A stretch of 42,653 nt of DNA from Cytobacillus firmus NBRC 15306 (GTDB lineage Bacteria; Bacillota; Bacilli; Bacillales; Cytobacillaceae): assembly GCF_001591465.1 (NCBI RefSeq), contig NZ_BCUY01000028.1, positions 1 through 42,653 on the forward strand. The letters are read 5' to 3'. Positions 7,541 through 15,563 of this stretch are shown here, piece after piece. Position 1 is the stretch's first letter. Every line of letters begins with the position of its first letter. The notes below the pieces were generated by a model that was not told the DNA's origin, did not search any database, and worked only from the letters and a program-made list of their open reading frames with translations. A program made the translations under genes and the position numbers.

Positions 7541-7804
7541 TTAACGACTTTTTACAAGTAAATTAACAGCTTCTTTCACTAATTCTTCCATACTTTTTTC
7601 GTCATTTTCATTCGCTTTTTGTACACACTCCACTAAATTTTCACTGACAATAACGCCGATTGTACGATCAATTGCTGTTCTCGCAGCAGATAACTGAGTG
7701 ATAACATCTTTGCAGTCTTTATTTTCTTCCATCATTCTTAAAATTCCTCTTAATTGTCCTTCAATACGTTTTACTCGATTTTTAATTTGATCATTATAAT
7801 CCAT
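7541..7804 (-). CDS. cstR: CsoR-family persulfide-sensing repressor (CstR/YrkD type)
   Basis: 87 residues, all-helical CsoR family (RVKRIEGQLRGILRMMEE). Two cysteines stand at the CsoR positions, in NKDCKDVI and in SENLVECVQ. The copper-ligand His four residues before the second Cys in CsoR is replaced by Asn, as expected for the persulfide sensor CstR rather than a copper sensor. Oxidised cysteines would form a polysulfide bridge and release DNA. It lies between two promoter/operator sites matching the CstR consensus. B. subtilis YrkD heads the corresponding yrk cluster. Confidence 0.88.
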   Translation of the reverse strand: MDYNDQIKNRVKRIEGQLRGILRMMEENKDCKDVITQLSAARTAIDRTIGVIVSENLVECVQKANENDEKSMEELVKEAVNLLVKSR

Positions 7805-7819
7805 TTTCTTACCTCCTTT

Positions 7820-8197
7820 TTAACAAAAAGTTCTTAAACTTATTTGATTTTCCTTTAATATTATATTGTTATTATTTGTAATTGAATATCCAACAACCCG
7901 GAAACCTTTTTTTCGCAATAATCGTATTCCAAAATTTTTTCCAAGTCTATTTGAAGCAACTACATGTAAGTCACCGTTGGTGATTTCATTGTAGTGCCTG
8001 TTAATATATGCAATTGGAATATTGATTGCTCCAGGTATGGGATCCTTGTAAGATTCATTATAGTCTCTTACATCAATTACTATTGTACTTCTATCTAATT
8101 CTCCCAGTTTTTTACAACACATTCCTAAAACAGGGAAGTATCTTCTGTAAAGGATACTACCAACAAATAAAATACTTAAAATAATAATTGTCTTCAA
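7820..8197 (-). CDS. membrane-anchored rhodanese homologue without catalytic cysteine
   Basis: 125 residues from a TTG start at 8197 (KTIIILSILFVGSIL) that follows AGGAGGG by 7 nt. The frame extends to 8266, but that stretch holds the promoter. One membrane helix is followed by a CC pair (LGMCCKKLGE) and a rhodanese fold (IVIDVRDYNESYKDPIPGA). The active-site loop reads VVASNRLGKNFG: Ser stands where Cys is expected. The protein is probably not a sulfurtransferase; a binding or sensing role is possible. It lies 15 nt upstream of the repressor gene and is first in the unit. Confidence 0.8.
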   Translation of the reverse strand: MKTIIILSILFVGSILYRRYFPVLGMCCKKLGELDRSTIVIDVRDYNESYKDPIPGAINIPIAYINRHYNEITNGDLHVVASNRLGKNFGIRLLRKKGFRVVGYSITNNNNIILKENQISLRTFC

Positions 8198-8237
8198 GAA
8201 CTGCCCTCCTCTAAAAGGACTAACACTTACACGACTT

Positions 8238-8266
8238 ATAATATACCCTATTGGGTATGGTGTCAA
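8238..8266 (-). promoter_or_regulatory. sigma-A promoter with CstR operator inside the spacer
   Basis: On the minus strand TTGACA (8261-8266), exactly 17 nt, then TATTAT (8238-8243). The palindrome ATACCCTATTGGGTAT (8243-8258) fills the spacer, the classic position for repression by blocking RNA polymerase. It drives the rhodanese-like gene and cstR. Confidence 0.85.
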
Positions 8267-8302
8267 TAAAAGAAATTAAAAAAATTATTATTGAATAAAA
8301 AT

Positions 8303-8321
8303 AACTCGCCAAAACGAGTGA
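8303..8321 (-). terminator. terminator after the DUF302 pseudogene
   Basis: ACTCG (8304-8308) pairs with CGAGT (8315-8319) around a short loop, followed on the minus strand by TTATTTTTATT. It separates this unit from the downstream sulfur promoter at 8266. Confidence 0.65.
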
Positions 8322-8348
8322 TTTGAACGGTTCCCGATTATTTTTAAT

Positions 8349-8743
8349 TTATTCCACAGCTTTATTCATACAGTTAATGAGTCGCTCTTCAATGTCTTTG
8401 GCTAAATTCTCCATTTTGTTATCATTTAACATACTTATAAGCGCTGTGGGTCTTGGCATTCCAATATGAGTATGTCCTTTATCTTCGTAAACCACAATCT
8501 TGCAGGGCAAAAAATAACCCGCCATATTATTTTCACTTAAAACTCTCTGCGCCTCAATCGGGTTACAAACTTCAAGCACTTTAAACTCTTTTTCAAACTC
8601 AATACCCTTTTCTTGAAGCTTATCCTTAATATCAAACATCCATAAAACACCGAATTTCTCTTCTTTTAATTTCTCCTCTAATCTTTGAATAGCATCATGG
8701 ATGGTTGGATGGTTTTATCCGTTGTAACCGTAAAATCAAACAT
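8349..8743 (-). pseudogene. DUF302 protein gene, frameshifted by an 8-bp tandem duplication
   Basis: The gene starts at 8743 (MFDFTVTTDKTI) behind AAGGAG and should continue HDAIQRLEEKLKEEKFGVLW into the open frame that ends at 8349. The octamer TGGATGGT occurs twice in tandem on the plus strand at 8698-8713; removing one copy restores an uninterrupted DUF302 protein of about 128 residues. DUF302 proteins are small and of unknown function, often found with sulfur or metal genes. Translation restart at an internal ATG (8639) could make a protein lacking about 32 residues. The start overlaps the upstream DUF2892 gene by 8 nt. Confidence 0.85.
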
Positions 8744-9179
8744 TTTGATACTCCTTAAGATTTTTTGTGTTCTCTTTGTTTTCTAAGATTGTTTGAAGAG
8801 CCATCTTTTCATTAATTATTTCATTTGCTGTACGGACTCCACATTTTCTTATGATTGGTAATGGAGGACACCACCCCTGTAGAGAATGTTGGACCATAAA
8901 AATACTGGCAATCCCTGCGAGGGTGATCCACCTTTTATTATGGAATAATGCTAATATTGATGTAATTAAAACAATACCTGCGAAATTGATTTCCAAAACA
9001 CGTTCAGTATCCCATTCATAATCTAATTCCTTTATTCGAGCATTAATGGCGTTTTCATTTTTAGCACGTATGCTATTGATTGTAGCTTTTGTTTTCTTGT
9101 GAATTTTATCATTAATTCTCTGACGGGTATTCCTATTTACTTTTGTTGTTGTAGGCGGAAAAAAATATTTGATGTTCAT
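8736..9179 (-). CDS. DUF2892 (YgaP-type) membrane protein
   Basis: 147 residues. A charged, Lys/Arg-rich N-terminal half (about 1-60) is followed by two hydrophobic stretches (FAGIVLITSILALFH and WITLAGIASIFMVQHS) and the YgaP/DUF2892 motif GWCPPLPIIRKCGVRT. In YgaP this membrane domain is joined to a rhodanese; here it is free-standing in a rhodanese-rich island. AGGAGG-like GGAGGAAAAACGG precedes the ATG. It overlaps the DUF302 gene and is probably translationally coupled to it. Confidence 0.8.
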   Translation of the reverse strand: MNIKYFFPPTTTKVNRNTRQRINDKIHKKTKATINSIRAKNENAINARIKELDYEWDTERVLEINFAGIVLITSILALFHNKRWITLAGIASIFMVQHSLQGWCPPLPIIRKCGVRTANEIINEKMALQTILENKENTKNLKEYQNV

Positions 9180-9217
9180 TCCGTTTTTCCTCCGGTACCA
9201 TATATTGTACTAACGTA

Positions 9218-9268
9218 TTGAAGTTTTTTTATTTTTCCATTATAATTCCTATTATATATATAGGAATT
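9218..9268 (+). promoter_or_regulatory. sigma-A promoter with large palindromic operator
   Basis: TTGAAG (9218-9223), exactly 17 nt, then TATAAT (9241-9246) drives the small plus-strand gene at 9294. The palindrome AATTCCTAT (9244-9252), 7 AT-only bases and ATAGGAATT (9260-9268) overlaps the -10 and start site. The sequence differs from the CstR operators, so a different regulator is expected. It also lies upstream of the divergent DUF2892 gene. Confidence 0.7.
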
Positions 9269-9293
9269 AACGGGATAAAGGAGAGTTAATGTT

Positions 9294-9470
9294 ATGGGCT
9301 TATTGAGCCGTCTTTTTAATGAAAAATGTCCGCAATGCCAAAAAACATTAGAAACGAATAAATCCAATATTTATAAAGGAATTATTATAAAATCATGTCC
9401 GAATCTTCATTATCAAAAGGAATACCATCCTGCTCTTGAACTGTATGTTGAAAGTGGTAAAGTATCTTAA
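9294..9470 (+). CDS. small zinc-ribbon-like protein
   Basis: 58 residues, [20 protein letters not shown], with a CPQC knuckle and a second CPNLH (or Cys/His) group about 22 residues later, suggesting a half or full zinc ribbon. AAAGGAG precedes the start. It is the only plus-strand gene in the island, has its own promoter and palindromic operator, and its 3' end overlaps the tauE stop by 4 nt in convergent orientation. I do not recognise the family. Confidence 0.7.
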   Translation: MGLLSRLFNEKCPQCQKTLETNKSNIYKGIIIKSCPNLHYQKEYHPALELYVESGKVS

Positions 9471-10246
9471 AGCAATATATCTGACCATATTTTAATTGAC
9501 GTAGCTAATATTAATAATGCCAAAATCCATTGAAGGATTTTGGTATTTATTTTTTTTCCAACATTAGCACCAAGAGGAGAGGCAATTAGGCTTGCTATTA
9601 CCATAATAAGTGCTGGAAAAAATTCTACTTGTCCGGTTGTGATTTTTCCAACAGTGGCGCCAATTGAAGAAATAAATGTAATGGCTAATGAAGTAGCTAT
9701 GGTCATCCTAGTTGGAATTTTTAACACCACCAACATGATTGGAACTAGAATGAATGCACCAGCAGCCCCCACGATACCTGCTCCAATTCCTACAATTAAA
9801 GCAAGAACCGCAGCAAGCCATTTATTAAATTTCACTTGATCCAGTTGAATTTCATCAATTCCTTTTTTAGGCAAGAACATCATCACAACTGCAATCAAAG
9901 CTAAAATTCCATAAACCAAATTAATTCCACTTTCTGTCATGAGCCTAGAGCCATACCCACCAACAAAGCTACCTATTAATATTGCTACACCCATATAAAT
10001 GATTAAAATTTTATTTAAATATCCACCCTTACGATAAGCCCAAACCCCACCGATGGTTGCGAAAAAAACTTGAACTGCACTAATTCCTGAAACTTCATGT
10101 GCACTGAAGGCTGCTAAACCAAATAATGGTGGTAGATATAAAAGCATGGGATATTTTATAATAGAACCACCAATTCCAACCATCCCGGAAATAAAAGAGC
10201 CTATAAAACCAATTAAAAAAATAACCACTATAAAAACGAGATCCAC
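9467..10246 (-). CDS. TauE/SafE family exporter (YrkJ-like), copy 2
   Basis: 259 residues, closely similar over its whole length to the TauE at 2431 (for instance [19 protein letters not shown] and [15 protein letters not shown]). The start is GTG at 10246 ([13 protein letters not shown]) behind GGAGGG. It has about eight membrane segments. The role is export of sulfite, thiosulfate or a similar anion (family knowledge plus context). It is the last gene of the second cluster copy; no selenoprotein or extra DsrE genes follow it here. Confidence 0.9.
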   Translation of the reverse strand: MDLVFIVVIFLIGFIGSFISGMVGIGGSIIKYPMLLYLPPLFGLAAFSAHEVSGISAVQVFFATIGGVWAYRKGGYLNKILIIYMGVAILIGSFVGGYGSRLMTESGINLVYGILALIAVVMMFLPKKGIDEIQLDQVKFNKWLAAVLALIVGIGAGIVGAAGAFILVPIMLVVLKIPTRMTIATSLAITFISSIGATVGKITTGQVEFFPALIMVIASLIASPLGANVGKKINTKILQWILALLILATSIKIWSDILL

Positions 10247-10270
10247 CTACATCCCTCCAATAAAAAGGAA

Positions 10271-10291
10271 AGGTAACCGTGATAGTTACCT
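10271..10291 (-). terminator. hairpin between tusA and tauE, copy 2
   Basis: AGGTAAC (10271-10277) pairs with GTTACCT (10285-10291), followed on the minus strand by TTCCTTTTTATT. It sits between tusA and tauE exactly as the unrelated hairpin at 3229-3252 does. Confidence 0.6.
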
Positions 10292-10302
10292 CTCACATTT
10301 TT

Positions 10303-10536
10303 TCAACCTTTTTTTATCCAAAATTTTAGAACACCGTTTTCTTCCTCATCTTTTATTAGCTCATGACCACCAGAATTTGCCCAAGCGGTTAAATCATTTT
10401 TTGCCCCTTTATCTGTCGCATGAATTTCCAACACTTGACCCGAAGTTAATGTATCCATTTCTTTTTTTGTTCTTACAATCGGCATTGGACATGCTAATCC
10501 TTTACAATCTAACACTTTGTCAACTTGTCCAGTCAT
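10303..10536 (-). CDS. TusA-family sulfurtransferase, copy 2
   Basis: 77 residues with [16 protein letters not shown]; an additional Cys lies just before it (VLDCKGLACP). The C-terminal half is nearly identical to the TusA at 3258 ([16 protein letters not shown]). It lies 12 nt downstream of the second rhodanese-MBL gene. AGGAGG precedes the ATG. Confidence 0.92.
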   Translation of the reverse strand: MTGQVDKVLDCKGLACPMPIVRTKKEMDTLTSGQVLEIHATDKGAKNDLTAWANSGGHELIKDEEENGVLKFWIKKG

Positions 10537-10548
10537 GATTTCCTCCTT

Positions 10549-11685
10549 TTATCTGACAGCACAACGATTTGGTCCAATTTCCATTTCTCGTTGCTGTTCT
10601 TCATCTGGAGTAATTTTCCCCATATTTGTTTCCCTAATTTCTTGATAGGAATTTGGTTGTGGCGGTAAGTTTTCAGTTACTGTTTTTCTAAATTCATTTT
10701 CATCTGTGATATTTAATCCATGATTTTTTTGATATAAAGCACCAAGTTTTTCAGAAATACTGCCGTCTTCATTCATTTCATTGATACCCATATAATGAGC
10801 AGGCAAGACTAATAAATTATCAGCGAGATCTTTGTAGCGTTTATATAACGTATTTCGTAAATCTCCTACCCAATCTTCTGCTTTTCCTGCTAAATCTGGT
10901 CGTCCAATAGAATCAATAAATAATATATCCCCGGTTAACAAATATTGATCATCAATGATAAACGATGTACTACCGATAGTATGCCCTGGAGAATAGACGG
11001 CTTTAATGGTTGTCTTGCCCACCTCATATTCGTCACCATCATTTATTTGTTGATAATCAAAGGTGACTTCTGTTGCATCTTTTGGTGGGAGGTGGTAGGT
11101 TGCACCTAATTTTTCCGCCAGTTTTCTTCCTCCAGAAATGTGGTCAGCATGTAAATGAGTATCCAAAACATGAGTTAATTTAATGTTATGCTCTTTAATA
11201 TAGGTTTCGTATGGTTCTAACATTCGATTTGTATCAATCATGGCGCCTTCTCCGTTTGATTCAACCAGATAAGATAGGCAGCCTTTCCCGATACGGACAA
11301 ATTGATAAATAGCTCCGCCATTTTTCAATTCACCGATCTTTATGGGTTCTAAATGTTCACTCCATGCTTTCATTCCGCCCTCAACAGAGTAAACATTTGT
11401 AAAGCCAGCTTCTGAAATTTGTTGCGCTACAAACTCTGAGGAACCACCTTTTGCACATATTACATAAATTTCCTTATTTTCAGGTAACTTATCTTCAATG
11501 GAATCAACACCTTCCAATAAGTCAAAATAGGGAGTATTAATGATTTCCACATTTTTCCCTTCAATTTTCCAATCATCAAAATCATCTGTGTTTCGTGCAT
11601 CTAAAATGAATAAATCTTCATGATTTAATACTTTTCTGGCAAGTTCTTTTACCGTTATGGTTTTGACAGCCGTTTCTGTATCCAT
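10549..11685 (-). CDS. rhodanese-metallo-beta-lactamase fusion, copy 2
   Basis: 378 residues, paralogue of the 3511 gene. The N-terminal rhodanese ([15 protein letters not shown]; active Cys in VICAKGGSS) precedes a metallo-beta-lactamase domain with [20 protein letters not shown] and GDILFID. The C-terminus is shared almost exactly with copy 1 ([11 protein letters not shown]). It starts [15 protein letters not shown] behind AAAGGAG. The likely role is persulfide oxidation coupled to sulfur transfer. Unlike copy 1 it has no internal operator-like site upstream. Confidence 0.9.
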   Translation of the reverse strand: MDTETAVKTITVKELARKVLNHEDLFILDARNTDDFDDWKIEGKNVEIINTPYFDLLEGVDSIEDKLPENKEIYVICAKGGSSEFVAQQISEAGFTNVYSVEGGMKAWSEHLEPIKIGELKNGGAIYQFVRIGKGCLSYLVESNGEGAMIDTNRMLEPYETYIKEHNIKLTHVLDTHLHADHISGGRKLAEKLGATYHLPPKDATEVTFDYQQINDGDEYEVGKTTIKAVYSPGHTIGSTSFIIDDQYLLTGDILFIDSIGRPDLAGKAEDWVGDLRNTLYKRYKDLADNLLVLPAHYMGINEMNEDGSISEKLGALYQKNHGLNITDENEFRKTVTENLPPQPNSYQEIRETNMGKITPDEEQQREMEIGPNRCAVR

Positions 11686-11698
11686 TTTTAAATCTCCT

Positions 11699-12088
11699 TT
11701 AAAAAGTAAGTGTTACGTCCGCATCTTTAGCAAAGGTTAAAAAAGTAACAGCACCACCAACATCAATTCCCTCTACAAAATGTTCTTTTTCTAGACTCAT
11801 GACATCCATCGTCATTTGGCAAGCAATCATCTTAACACCCATCTCACTTGCCATTGAAACTAGTTCCTCGACAGGAGGCACATTTGCTTTTTTAAACCCC
11901 TCTTGAAAATGTTCAGCACCTGGAGGCAAAGGTAAATTTTTATGTCCCTCTTTATGAATGAGGTTTAATCCTTCAAATGTAAAGAAAATTCCAACCTCCG
12001 CATCCGTTGCAGCAGAGGCTGTTGCAATATTAAAAACTTTATAAGCATCAAACATTCCACCATTTGCGGCTATGATAGCTACTTTCAT
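11699..12088 (-). CDS. DsrE family protein (YrkE-like), copy 2
   Basis: 129 residues, [19 protein letters not shown], with the conserved cysteine in [16 protein letters not shown]. Highly similar to copy 1 at 4687. It lies 13 nt from the rhodanese-MBL gene and 15 nt from the TusA-rhodanese gene, with no glutaredoxin gene between, unlike copy 1. AGGAGG precedes the start. Confidence 0.9.
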   Translation of the reverse strand: MKVAIIAANGGMFDAYKVFNIATASAATDAEVGIFFTFEGLNLIHKEGHKNLPLPPGAEHFQEGFKKANVPPVEELVSMASEMGVKMIACQMTMDVMSLEKEHFVEGIDVGGAVTFLTFAKDADVTLTF

Positions 12089-12103
12089 TGTTTTCCTCCT
12101 TAT

Positions 12104-12676
12104 TTAATGACTTTTATTGATTGGTCCGGTCCAATCCTTCATACCAGGTACAACATTTTTTATGTTTTTAAATCCTTTTTCTGTTAGTTGTTGCGCTGCA
12201 AAATCACTACGTGTACCGGTTCTGCAAATAATATGGAGATTTTCCTCATTATTTAACTCTTCGAAACGGTGTTCTAATTCTCCAAGCGGTATATTAATGG
12301 AACCTGGAATGTGACCAAAGGCATATTCTGCTGGTTCTCTTACATCTAGTACGGTAATTTTTTCATTACCTTCTAGCATATTTAACAGGTCATCTAAACT
12401 GACAACATCGGGATGCTTAGCTTCTGGTCTTTCTTCTTCAGATCTAGCCTTACGAAGATAATGTTTTAATACATTTCCTTCTTCAACTGTTCCTAAATAT
12501 TGATTACCGGTACTATCAGCCCAAGCTTTTAAATCAGCTGTCGACCCTTTATCGGTTGCTTGAATTTCCATGACTTGTCCAGGTTCAAGTGTCGTCATCT
12601 CTTTCTTTGTTCTAACAATTGGCATAGGACATGCCAAACCCTTAGCATCCAACACCTTATTTACTGTAACCTCCAT
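12104..12676 (-). CDS. TusA-rhodanese fusion (YrkF-like), copy 2
   Basis: 190 residues. TusA domain with [16 protein letters not shown], linker EERPEAKHPDVV, rhodanese domain with VLDVREPAEYAFGHIPG and Cys loop IICRTGTRSD. Both cysteines are intact. ATG at 12676 sits 9 nt after GGAGG; a TTG one codon earlier is an alternative. The gene upstream (rhodanese, 12703) is broken, so this may now be the first functional gene of copy 2, and no clear promoter is seen before it. Confidence 0.9.
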   Translation of the reverse strand: MEVTVNKVLDAKGLACPMPIVRTKKEMTTLEPGQVMEIQATDKGSTADLKAWADSTGNQYLGTVEEGNVLKHYLRKARSEEERPEAKHPDVVSLDDLLNMLEGNEKITVLDVREPAEYAFGHIPGSINIPLGELEHRFEELNNEENLHIICRTGTRSDFAAQQLTEKGFKNIKNVVPGMKDWTGPINKSH

Positions 12677-12702
12677 CAACTTTTCCCTCCTTTCTTCATT
12701 TA

Positions 12703-13020
12703 TTATCTTTCAATATCATCTTTCCATGCCAACATACCACCAACCATATTTTTCACCTTATATCCTTATTCTTTTAAAAATTCAGCCGCCATCCCACTTC
12801 GGCTTCCTGATCGGCATACCATAATATGCTCCTTATCTTTTTCAATTTCATGAATTCGATCTTGTAGTTCACCCAAAGGGATATGATGAGCACCAGGAAT
12901 TTTCCCCTGAGCTACTTCTTCATATTCACGGACATCTATGATGTTTTGGACTCTTCGCTCTTTTATATTTTTTGAAACTTCTTCGGGTAATATTTCATCC
13001 AGTATGGTTTTCCCAGCCAT
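12703..13020 (-). pseudogene. rhodanese pseudogene with premature stop
   Basis: The frame from 13020 (MAGKTILDEILPEEVSKN) gives a rhodanese with IIDVREYEEVAQGKIPGA and Cys loop VCRSGSRSG. It stops at TAA (12766-12768) and continues in the same frame with GYKVKNMVGGMLAWKDDIER to a second stop at 12703. A single base change explains the break. Upstream of 13020 the frame runs antisense through a TRAP-transporter fragment, so the 5' end and promoter also look lost. It is equivalent to the rhodanese at 5968. Confidence 0.8.
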
Positions 13021-13027
13021 TTTATTT

Positions 13028-13740
13028 AAACTCTTTGGATCTTTTTTAGGAGTTACTGGAGGAAGTAGGTTTTTTATAGACTTTGCAATTGGTGCAACTG
13101 GTGGAAAAAGAGGAGGACCAGCCAAAGCAGCGTTGTTTCAAGTGCTTTATTTGGTTCAGTTTCTGGAAATTCAGTGGCGAATGTGGTATCAACGGGTGTT
13201 TTTACTATCCCATTGATGAAGAAAATAGGTTATCCCTCCCGTTATGCTGGTGCGGTGGAATCAGTAGCGTCAACTGGCGGACAAATTATGCCGCCTATAT
13301 TAGGATCAGCCGCTTTTATTATGGCTCAATTGTTAGGAACTTCCTATCTTAATATCGTTTATGCTTCTATCGTACCCGCATTATTATACTTTTTTACAGT
13401 CATGATTATGATTGATTTACAGGCGGCCAAATTAGGCTTAAAGGGTTTACCTAAAAATGAACTTCCGAACATAAAAAATGTTCTTATAAAAGAAGGTCAT
13501 TTATTTATCCCATTGTTAGTTCTAATTTTTACAATGAAGCAAATTTTAGCCCAGCACCTGTTAAATTTAAAACCCCGATGACGAGCCCAGCAGTTGCACA
13601 TGCGGCAATCATTCCAAGAGCAGATTGGGCACCGTCAGCTAAACAATTAATGAGTTTTGAAAAGGTCATCCTTGTATGCTTTTTAAAAAAAGATACAATA
13701 ATTGTTGATGCAATTGCCCAAATTGCACGGAAAAATTAAT
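13028..13740 (+). pseudogene. TRAP transporter fused-permease fragment with internal inversion
   Basis: Plus-strand frames encode GVTGGSRFFIDFAIGATG and then, after a frameshift near 13130, SGNSVANVVSTGVFTIPLMK through GHLFIPLLVLIF, all typical of TRAP 4TM/12TM fused permeases. At about 13533 the homology switches to the minus strand: read from 13740 back to 13533 it gives FRAIWAIASTIIVSFFKKH and GMIAACATAGLVIGVL, which is the next part of the same permease. A segment of about 200 bp is therefore inverted within a gene that has lost both ends. Confidence 0.75.
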
Positions 13741-14240
13741 AATCCCCACATAACCCTTCGTGTAGTTTTCATATCTACTTCCTTCTCACCGGTGCTGAAA
13801 ATGGCAATAACTCCTATAAATATTAACTTTTCCAAAATTACAATCTAATATGAATGTCATTTCGCTTCAGAATTTATATCTCACTCACAATCAGCAATTG
13901 CAACCTTATTATTTTTTCACCTTTCTCAACAGCTATATTTTTCACTTCTTAAACATTGAGTGTTTGGAAAATATTAAAAGCACAACTCGAAAATACGAAA
14001 TAATCATAAAATGTGGTTCGGCTGATTCCAATTTTCTCTGTTATTTCTTTAACTCAATTGGGAAAAACGGATAAAGAACTTGTTCGTATGATACTTTTTG
14101 AACCACCCACTAGAGCTTTAATGACTATGGCAGCGAAAATCACACCGAAAATTAATAAAAATAGTTCCATTGAACCTCCCCCATTCTATTTATGTTTTAA
14201 TTATATATGAATCTTACATTATTTAACAGGGAGGATTACT
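13741..14240. other. degenerate DNA without an intact gene
   Basis: About 500 bases with only short broken frames. On the minus strand 13741-13835 gives a hydrophobic piece ending VDMKTTRRVMWGLL. The stretch 14000-14171 gives MELFLLIFGVIFAAIVIKAL, a stop, and then ITEKIGISRTTFYDYF, which recalls a TetR-type helix-turn-helix. These look like remnants of different genes; none is assignable with confidence. Confidence 0.5.
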
Positions 14241-14242
14241 TC

Positions 14243-14267
14243 AAAAAAAACCGCCGAATATGGCGGC
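14243..14267 (-). terminator. terminator of nrnB
   Basis: CCGCC (14251-14255) pairs with GGCGG (14262-14266) and is followed on the minus strand by eight T residues. It lies directly after the nrnB stop. Confidence 0.85.
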
Positions 14268-14271
14268 AGTG

Positions 14272-15462
14272 CTAATTTTTTGCCTTTATATAAAAACGCT
14301 TTAAGAATTCAACATAAATATCATCATGAACAAGCCATGCCTGGTATTTTCTTTTAATGTAATTTTCTGCTGCCTGGAAATCCGGGTAAGGTTCCTGTTT
14401 TTGCTTTCCATTCATTTCAAGGATCCATTTGTCATCGGCTTCAGCAAAAATAAAGAATTTGTCTCCCTTCCTATTTTCGTACAGTGATCCCTGTCTCGCG
14501 CTTTTATTATTGTATTTGTTTTTAAATGCATCCTGTCTCAAAGGGTCCAGGGGAAATATGTCCTGAATGAATAGTTTATAAGCATCTTTTCCCATCGAAC
14601 ATCCCGATGCTTTGGCATGTCCTCCCCCTCCAAACTTTCCGGCCACGGCAGAAACATCAACGTGGTCATGGATGGTCCTGAAACTGATCTTTTTGCCTCC
14701 CAGGTTTAATATAGCGATATAGTCAAGATGCGGATATTCTTTACCTAGCTCATTCCCCAGCTCGGAATGATAAGATTCTGCATGGACTATGCCTGTACAA
14801 TATTCTCCGATGAACGTTTGTACTAATTCCCGCTTCTTCCGCCTGACGTAACGCTCAATCTTTTCCTCTTCCATTTCAAGTAATTTATGTTCAAACTCAT
14901 CAAAATCGAATGTATCGGAGCTCTTGATTCTTTCCGTCATTTTTTCTTCGAATTCTTCTATGGACATCATGAAAAATAAATCATTAAGATTTTTTGCCTT
15001 TATATTTTCATTTTGGTCCCATTCCCAGGTGTCATACTGTCGGACAAGCTCGACAAATTCATCGAGGACCTGAGACGGCTGGATCATTTCATGCTCCTGC
15101 AGATACTCATACAGCAAAGAGGTTGCAGCCGTGAGCCTGCCATCTTCATATTGCACTTTCACTCTGCCCCAGCTGTAATCATTAAAATGAAGAGCTGTTT
15201 TATGATGGTCAATTAATCTGACGTTTCCGCCGCCTTTTGCCAGATCATCAAGCCTGATCAAGTTTTCATCGTTAACTGATAAATCTGTGATCATTAAAAA
15301 ATCATCTTTTATACTTTTTTCATTTTCCAGCAATTTTTCTATCTGATAATCAAGTCCCATCACAGAGTTATAGCGTACCTCAACATCTTTTCCAAAAGCG
15401 ATCCTGGCTACAATGCCGCACCCGACGCCATCAAGGTCATTATGTGTATACAGCCTGTACAA
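14272..15462 (-). CDS. nrnB: DHH-family oligoribonuclease NrnB
   Basis: 396 residues. The DHH domain shows YTHNDLDGVGCG at the start, ITDLSV near residue 60 and LIDHHKT near 87. The C-terminal DHHA1-type domain has GKFGGGGHAKASGCS. These metal-binding Asp/His motifs mark a DHH phosphoesterase, and length and sequence fit NrnB, which degrades short RNA oligonucleotides (nanoRNA) in the cytoplasm. The start is TTG at 15462, preceded by AGGTGAT. It is apparently monocistronic with its own terminator. Confidence 0.85.
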   Translation of the reverse strand: MYRLYTHNDLDGVGCGIVARIAFGKDVEVRYNSVMGLDYQIEKLLENEKSIKDDFLMITDLSVNDENLIRLDDLAKGGGNVRLIDHHKTALHFNDYSWGRVKVQYEDGRLTAATSLLYEYLQEHEMIQPSQVLDEFVELVRQYDTWEWDQNENIKAKNLNDLFFMMSIEEFEEKMTERIKSSDTFDFDEFEHKLLEMEEEKIERYVRRKKRELVQTFIGEYCTGIVHAESYHSELGNELGKEYPHLDYIAILNLGGKKISFRTIHDHVDVSAVAGKFGGGGHAKASGCSMGKDAYKLFIQDIFPLDPLRQDAFKNKYNNKSARQGSLYENRKGDKFFIFAEADDKWILEMNGKQKQEPYPDFQAAENYIKRKYQAWLVHDDIYVEFLKRFYIKAKN

Positions 15463-15531
15463 AATCCATCACCTGCTATTCTTAGACTCATTCCTCTGTT
15501 AGTTTGGTTACGGAGGAAAATTCTATGCGAA

Positions 15532-15559
15532 AAATCCCCGCTGAATTGAGCAGGGATTT
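15532..15559 (-). terminator. terminator after the small membrane gene
   Basis: AAATCCC...GCT and AGC...GGGATTT pair across a short loop, followed on the minus strand by a T-rich stretch. It lies 5 nt downstream of the frameshifted gene's restored stop. Confidence 0.6.
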
Positions 15560-15563
15560 CCAG

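Noticed and set aside
7541-7804. Copper-sensing CsoR
   Set aside because: The His of the CsoR copper site is Asn, and the neighbourhood is sulfur relay genes, not copper transport.
2431-12676. Cluster duplication as assembly artefact
   Set aside because: The copies differ at many codons and in gene content (glutaredoxin only in copy 1).
13021-13125. Proline-rich N-terminus of the rhodanese at 12703
   Set aside because: It is the antisense of the TRAP permease fragment and has no ribosome binding site.
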